A stretch of 64,000 nt of DNA. Origin: an uncultured Roseicyclus sp. (lineage in GTDB: Bacteria > Pseudomonadota > Alphaproteobacteria > Rhodobacterales > Rhodobacteraceae). The stretch spans positions 372,001 through 436,000 of the forward strand of contig CANLXA010000002.1 in the NCBI GenBank assembly GCA_947494975.1, in the 5' to 3' direction. Below are positions 60,620-64,000 of the stretch, in pieces (within the stretch, counting starts at the first letter, position 1; each line of letters starts with the position of its first letter). Position numbers and translations under genes: made by a program. Under the pieces are notes generated by a model, which had not been told where the DNA came from, ran no database searches, and was given only the letters and a program-made list of their open reading frames with translations.

Positions 60620-61882
60620 TCAGAGGGCCCGCCAGCCGATATCCTTGCGGCAGAAGCCTTCGGGCCAGTCGATTTGCCCGACCATGGCATAGGCCTGATC
60701 GCGCGCCTCTTTGAGGCTGGCCCCGCGGGCGGTGACGGCCAGGACACGTCCGCCCGTGGCGGTGATGTGCCCGCCCTTGGCGGTTGTGCCGGCGTGGAAC
60801 ACCATCTGGGATGATGTTTCCGGAAGTGTATCCAAGCCGTTGATGACACTGCCCTTTTCATAAGCGCCAGGATAGCCGCGCGTTGCCAGAACCACCGTCA
60901 ATGCGTGGTCGTCGGCCCAATTGACCCGCGCCTGATCAAGGCGCCCTTCGGCGCAGGCCAGCATCAGGTCGAGCGCCTGCGCGCCCAATCGCATCATCAG
61001 CGCCTGGCATTCGGGATCGCCAAACCGCACGTTGTATTCGACCAGCCGGGCTTGCCCGTCCTCAATCATGAGGCCCGCGAACAACACGCCTTCGAAGGGC
61101 GTGCCCCGCCGGGCCATTTCGTCCATCGTCGGCTTGATGATCTGATCGAGGGTCTGTTGCTGGATCGCGGGCGACATCACAGGGGCCGGGGAATAGGCGC
61201 CCATGCCGCCCGTGTTCGGGCCGTCATCGCCGTCAAAGGCCCGCTTGTGGTCCTGCGCGGTCCCGATGGGCAGGACGTTGGTGCCGTCACTCAGGACAAA
61301 GAACGAGGCCTCTTCGCCGTCCATGAAGTCTTCGATCACAACCTCGGCGCCCGCGCGTCCGAAGGCGCCGTCGAACATGTCGTCGATGGCCCGTATCGCC
61401 GTCTCCTCGTCCATCGCAACGACAACACCTTTGCCGGCTGCCAGCCCGTCGGCCTTCACCACGATGGGAGCGCCCGTCTGGCGGATATAGGCCTTGGCCG
61501 GGTCGGCCTCGGTAAAGCGGGCCCATGCGGCGGTCGGGGCCTTTGCGGCGTCGCAGATTTCCTTGGTGAAGCTCTTGGAGGCCTCCAGCTGCGCGGCGGC
61601 CTGCGTGGGGCCGAATACGAGAAACCCCGCATCCTTCAACATATCCACAACCCCGGCGGCCAGTGGAGCTTCGGGGCCTACAATGATGAAATCGATCGAA
61701 TTCTCGGAGCAGAACTCGCAAACGGTGGAGGGGTTTTCCACATCCAGGCTTGCACATTCGGCGATCTGGTCGATCCCGGCATTGCCCGGCGCCACGATCA
61801 GGCGGTCACATTTCGGGTTCTGCAGCACCGCCCAGGCCAGCGCATGTTCGCGGCCGCCCGAGCCGAGGATAAGGATGTTCAA
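60620..61882 (-). CDS. purD: Phosphoribosylamine-glycine ligase
   Basis: 420 residues from TTG 61882, chosen because GGAGG stands about 9 bases upstream and NILILGSGGREHALAWAVLQ, the conserved N-terminus, follows at once. No ATG is near. The ATP-grasp core has VVKADGLAAGKGVVVA and the PurD signature VEYNVRFGDPECQALMMRLG. It makes GAR from phosphoribosylamine, second step of purine synthesis. Purine genes purEK lie far away (12 kb). Confidence 0.93.
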   Translation of the reverse strand: MNILILGSGGREHALAWAVLQNPKCDRLIVAPGNAGIDQIAECASLDVENPSTVCEFCSENSIDFIIVGPEAPLAAGVVDMLKDAGFLVFGPTQAAAQLEASKSFTKEICDAAKAPTAAWARFTEADPAKAYIRQTGAPIVVKADGLAAGKGVVVAMDEETAIRAIDDMFDGAFGRAGAEVVIEDFMDGEEASFFVLSDGTNVLPIGTAQDHKRAFDGDDGPNTGGMGAYSPAPVMSPAIQQQTLDQIIKPTMDEMARRGTPFEGVLFAGLMIEDGQARLVEYNVRFGDPECQALMMRLGAQALDLMLACAEGRLDQARVNWADDHALTVVLATRGYPGAYEKGSVINGLDTLPETSSQMVFHAGTTAKGGHITATGGRVLAVTARGASLKEARDQAYAMVGQIDWPEGFCRKDIGWRAL

Positions 61883-61943
61883 GGGGCGTCCCTCCCTGCT
61901 ATCGTTGCGGCAGGCATAACGAGCAGATGATGGGGGCACAACC

Positions 61944-62705
61944 ATGCGACATCCCGAGCTTTGGGCGCGGCTGGAGGGCTATTCCTTCGACACGGGCACC
62001 GGCTCCGCACCGTTTTCGGTCAAGCTGGCGCGGGCGGAAGGGTGGAGTGCGGCCTTCACCGCGCGGGTGATCGGGGAATACCGCCGGTTCCTCTATCTCA
62101 CGCAAGTCTCGGACCGTCAGGTGACGCCCTCGCAGATCGTGGATGCGGCCTGGCATATGCACCTGACCTTCACGCGGGATTATTGGGACGACCTGTGCCT
62201 GAACGTGATCGGCACGCCAGTGCATCATCAGCCTTGTGCAGGCGACGAAGAGATGCCCCGCTACCGGAACCAATTCGCCGCCACCAAGGCGCTTTACGAG
62301 GCAGAGTTCGGGCACGAGCCGCCGGTTGAGATCTGGGGGCGGGACAAGACCGGGCGCGCGGCCCTGAAGACCTTTGCCCGGTCCGAAGTTGGCGCGACAG
62401 GTCCGGCGGTCTACCTTCTTTGGGCTGTGGGTTTCGCTGTTGTTTCACTGGTTCTCGATGAAACTGGTGATTCAACCCTGCGTTTCATCCTCATGGCCGT
62501 GGCCATCTTCCTGCTGCTCAAAGCCTTACTCCGCTGGATGAAAATCACGCGAGATATCAAACGGCGACGCGATGCAGGTGATGCAACCGTCGCGGTCGGC
62601 GGTGCATGGTGGTTTGCATATGAAAGCGACGATCCGCATTTTGACGTGGGAAGTGGCGATGATGGCGGCGGCGATTCCGGTGGCTGTGGCGGGTGTGGGG
62701 ACTAG
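61944..62705 (+). CDS. Glycine-rich domain-containing protein (GRDP-like)
   Basis: 253 residues. QIVDAAWHMHLTFTRDYWDD carries the WHxH-like motif of the glycine-rich domain (DUF1399) family; two membrane helices (AVYLLWAVGFAVVSLVLDET, FILMAVAIFLLLKALL) follow, and the tail is GGDSGGCGGCGD. Its role in bacteria is unknown. It ends directly at the xseA start (stop TAG then ATG), so co-transcribed. Confidence 0.8.
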   Translation: MRHPELWARLEGYSFDTGTGSAPFSVKLARAEGWSAAFTARVIGEYRRFLYLTQVSDRQVTPSQIVDAAWHMHLTFTRDYWDDLCLNVIGTPVHHQPCAGDEEMPRYRNQFAATKALYEAEFGHEPPVEIWGRDKTGRAALKTFARSEVGATGPAVYLLWAVGFAVVSLVLDETGDSTLRFILMAVAIFLLLKALLRWMKITRDIKRRRDAGDATVAVGGAWWFAYESDDPHFDVGSGDDGGGDSGGCGGCGD

Positions 62706-64000
62706 ATGGATGACCTGATCGACGACGAAGGCACCGTGCCGGGGAATTCCCCGGAATTTACGGTTACCGAACTGTCCGGTGCGGTGAAACGCACGGTGGA
62801 GGGCGCGTTTGCCCATGTCCGCGTCCGGGGGGAGGTGGGGCGGCTGAGCCTGCCACGGTCGGGCCATATCTATCTGGATCTCAAGGATGATCGCAGCGTG
62901 CTGGCCGGTGTCATCTGGAAGGGCGTTGCCGCGCGGATGACCCATCGCCCGGAAGAGGGGATGGAGGTGATTGCCACGGGGCGGATCACCACATTCCCGG
63001 GCCAATCGAAATATCAACTGGTGATCGATGATATCCGCCCCGCGGGCGTCGGCGCGCTGATGGCGATGCTGGAGAAACGGCGCAAGGCCTTGGCTGCTGA
63101 CGGGCTGTTTGACGAGGGCCGCAAGAAGGCGCTGCCGTTCCTGCCCGAGGTGATCGGGGTTGTAACCTCGCCCTCCGGGGCGGTGATCCGCGATATTCTG
63201 CATCGCTTGCGCGACAGGTTTCCGCGCAAGGTCCTGATCTGGCCGGTCGCGGTGCAGGGCGAGCGCTGCGCGCCCGAAGTGGCGCGGGCGATCCGCGGGT
63301 TCAATGAATTCCGGCCCGGCGGCGCACTGCCTCGGCCCGATCTGCTGATCGTCGCACGCGGCGGTGGGTCGCTCGAGGATCTGTGGGGCTTCAACGAGGA
63401 AGCGGTGGTGCGCGCGGCGGCTGACAGCGACATCCCCCTCATCTCCGCTGTGGGCCATGAGACCGATACGACGCTGATCGACTATGCGAGCGATTATCGC
63501 GCCCCCACGCCCACGGGAGCGGCAGAGAAAGCGGTGCCCGTCCGGTTGGATCTGCTGAACTGGCTGCGCCAGCAGGAGGGCATCCTGACACGCGGGATCA
63601 CCGGTGGACTGACCGCGCGGCGGCAGAGGTTGAGGGATCTGGGTCGGGCCCTGCCGCGGCCCGAAGGGCTGATGGAGCCAGCACGGCAGCGGCTGGATAT
63701 TGCGTCGGTGCGGTTGGGCCCGGCGCTACGGGAGCGGACGCAGGATGCGCGCGCGCGGTTGGATCGGCTGGCCGGTCGGCTTGATCCGGCCCTGGACCGC
63801 GCGGTGGCGTCCAAACGTCTGGCGCTGGGGCAGCGGGCTGCCGGGCTATTGCCCGGGCGTCTGCACGGCATGATCCGGCAGGGTCGGCGTGATGTGGACG
63901 GCTTGGCCGCGCGGCTTGACCCGGCGCGTCTGGCGGCCCGGCTCGTGCAGATGGACGACCGGCTGACGTCGGCAAGCGCGCGATTTGCGCAGGTCGCGAC
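62706..64000 (+). CDS. xseA: Exodeoxyribonuclease VII large subunit, 3' part beyond the window
   Basis: 431 residues, open to base 64000. [20 protein letters not shown] is the OB-fold start, [20 protein letters not shown] the XseA core, [20 protein letters not shown] the catalytic region, and [20 protein letters not shown] the conserved follow-up. The C-terminal coiled coil is partly present. With XseB it degrades single-stranded DNA. ATG 62706 directly follows the stop of the glycine-rich gene. Confidence 0.93.
   Translation, partial: MDDLIDDEGTVPGNSPEFTVTELSGAVKRTVEGAFAHVRVRGEVGRLSLPRSGHIYLDLKDDRSVLAGVIWKGVAARMTHRPEEGMEVIATGRITTFPGQSKYQLVIDDIRPAGVGALMAMLEKRRKALAADGLFDEGRKKALPFLPEVIGVVTSPSGAVIRDILHRLRDRFPRKVLIWPVAVQGERCAPEVARAIRGFNEFRPGGALPRPDLLIVARGGGSLEDLWGFNEEAVVRAAADSDIPLISAVGHETDTTLIDYASDYRAPTPTGAAEKAVPVRLDLLNWLRQQEGILTRGITGGLTARRQRLRDLGRALPRPEGLMEPARQRLDIASVRLGPALRERTQDARARLDRLAGRLDPALDRAVASKRLALGQRAAGLLPGRLHGMIRQGRRDVDGLAARLDPARLAARLVQMDDRLTSASARFAQVA

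Overview
The window looks like chromosomal DNA of a Rhodobacterales alphaproteobacterium (Roseobacter group): high GC, dense gene packing with many 1-8 bp overlaps, and lineage-typical neighbourhoods such as hsp20-DUF1150, lgt-MidA-pgeF, SUV3-like helicase-S4 protein-fdxA-carD and divergent cobS/cobT, plus a VPLPA-type C-terminal sorting signal. The genus cannot be fixed from the sequence alone. No tRNA, rRNA, CRISPR array, transposase or prophage was recognised. Layout. 1-5.0 kb: minus-strand genes (MaoC-like dehydratase cut by the window edge, HAD hydrolase, Mn-dependent pyrophosphatase ppaC, chemotaxis receptor). 5.0-7.3 kb: groESL with a CIRCE operator, a heat-shock-like promoter and strong hairpins, then a small frameshifted gene. 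7.7-11.8 kb: a coupled run of dehydrogenase, PhnM-like amidohydrolase and EamA transporter, then a NUDIX protein and a lipase. 11.8-18.6 kb: purK/purE, YdcH, hsp20, a CPA2 antiporter with a histidine-periodic insert, and nadE. 18.7-25.2 kb: accessory stretch with an 18-repeat secreted MORN protein, a VPLPA-CTERM protein behind a 22-bp palindrome, a LuxR regulator and a decayed second LuxR copy, two PAN-like secreted proteins, an AraC regulator and an outer-membrane-like protein. 25.5-31.6 kb: sulfur module, with PAPS synthetase carrying an in-frame MarR-type DNA-binding domain behind two 20-bp palindromes, then trxB, an Lrp-type regulator and a TPR sulfotransferase. 31.7-41.7 kb: housekeeping genes (pgeF, MidA-type methyltransferase, lgt, ubiK-like, ybjN-like, proC, csaA, 2-hydroxyacid dehydrogenase, tdk) and two poorly known proteins. 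41.9-46.8 kb: KAS III-type synthase, two VOC proteins with a decayed VOC copy between them, a methyltransferase and a Tat-exported solute-binding protein. 47-64 kb: lolCD-like transporter, lysophospholipase-like hydrolase, SCP2 protein, SUV3-like helicase with basic tail, S4 protein that seems to start at CTG, fdxA, carD, cobS/cobT, second CPA2 antiporter, D-lyxose isomerase-like cupin, purD (TTG start), a glycine-rich-domain protein and the 5' part of xseA. The most novel signals are the MarR-PAPS synthetase joining with its paired palindromes, next to thioredoxin reductase and a PAPS-using sulfotransferase, which together suggest a locally regulated sulfation/sulfur-assimilation unit. Next come the 22-bp palindrome at the LuxR/VPLPA-CTERM pair, the histidine-every-six insert in the first antiporter, the strict F/W alternation of the MORN array, and two recognisable gene remnants.
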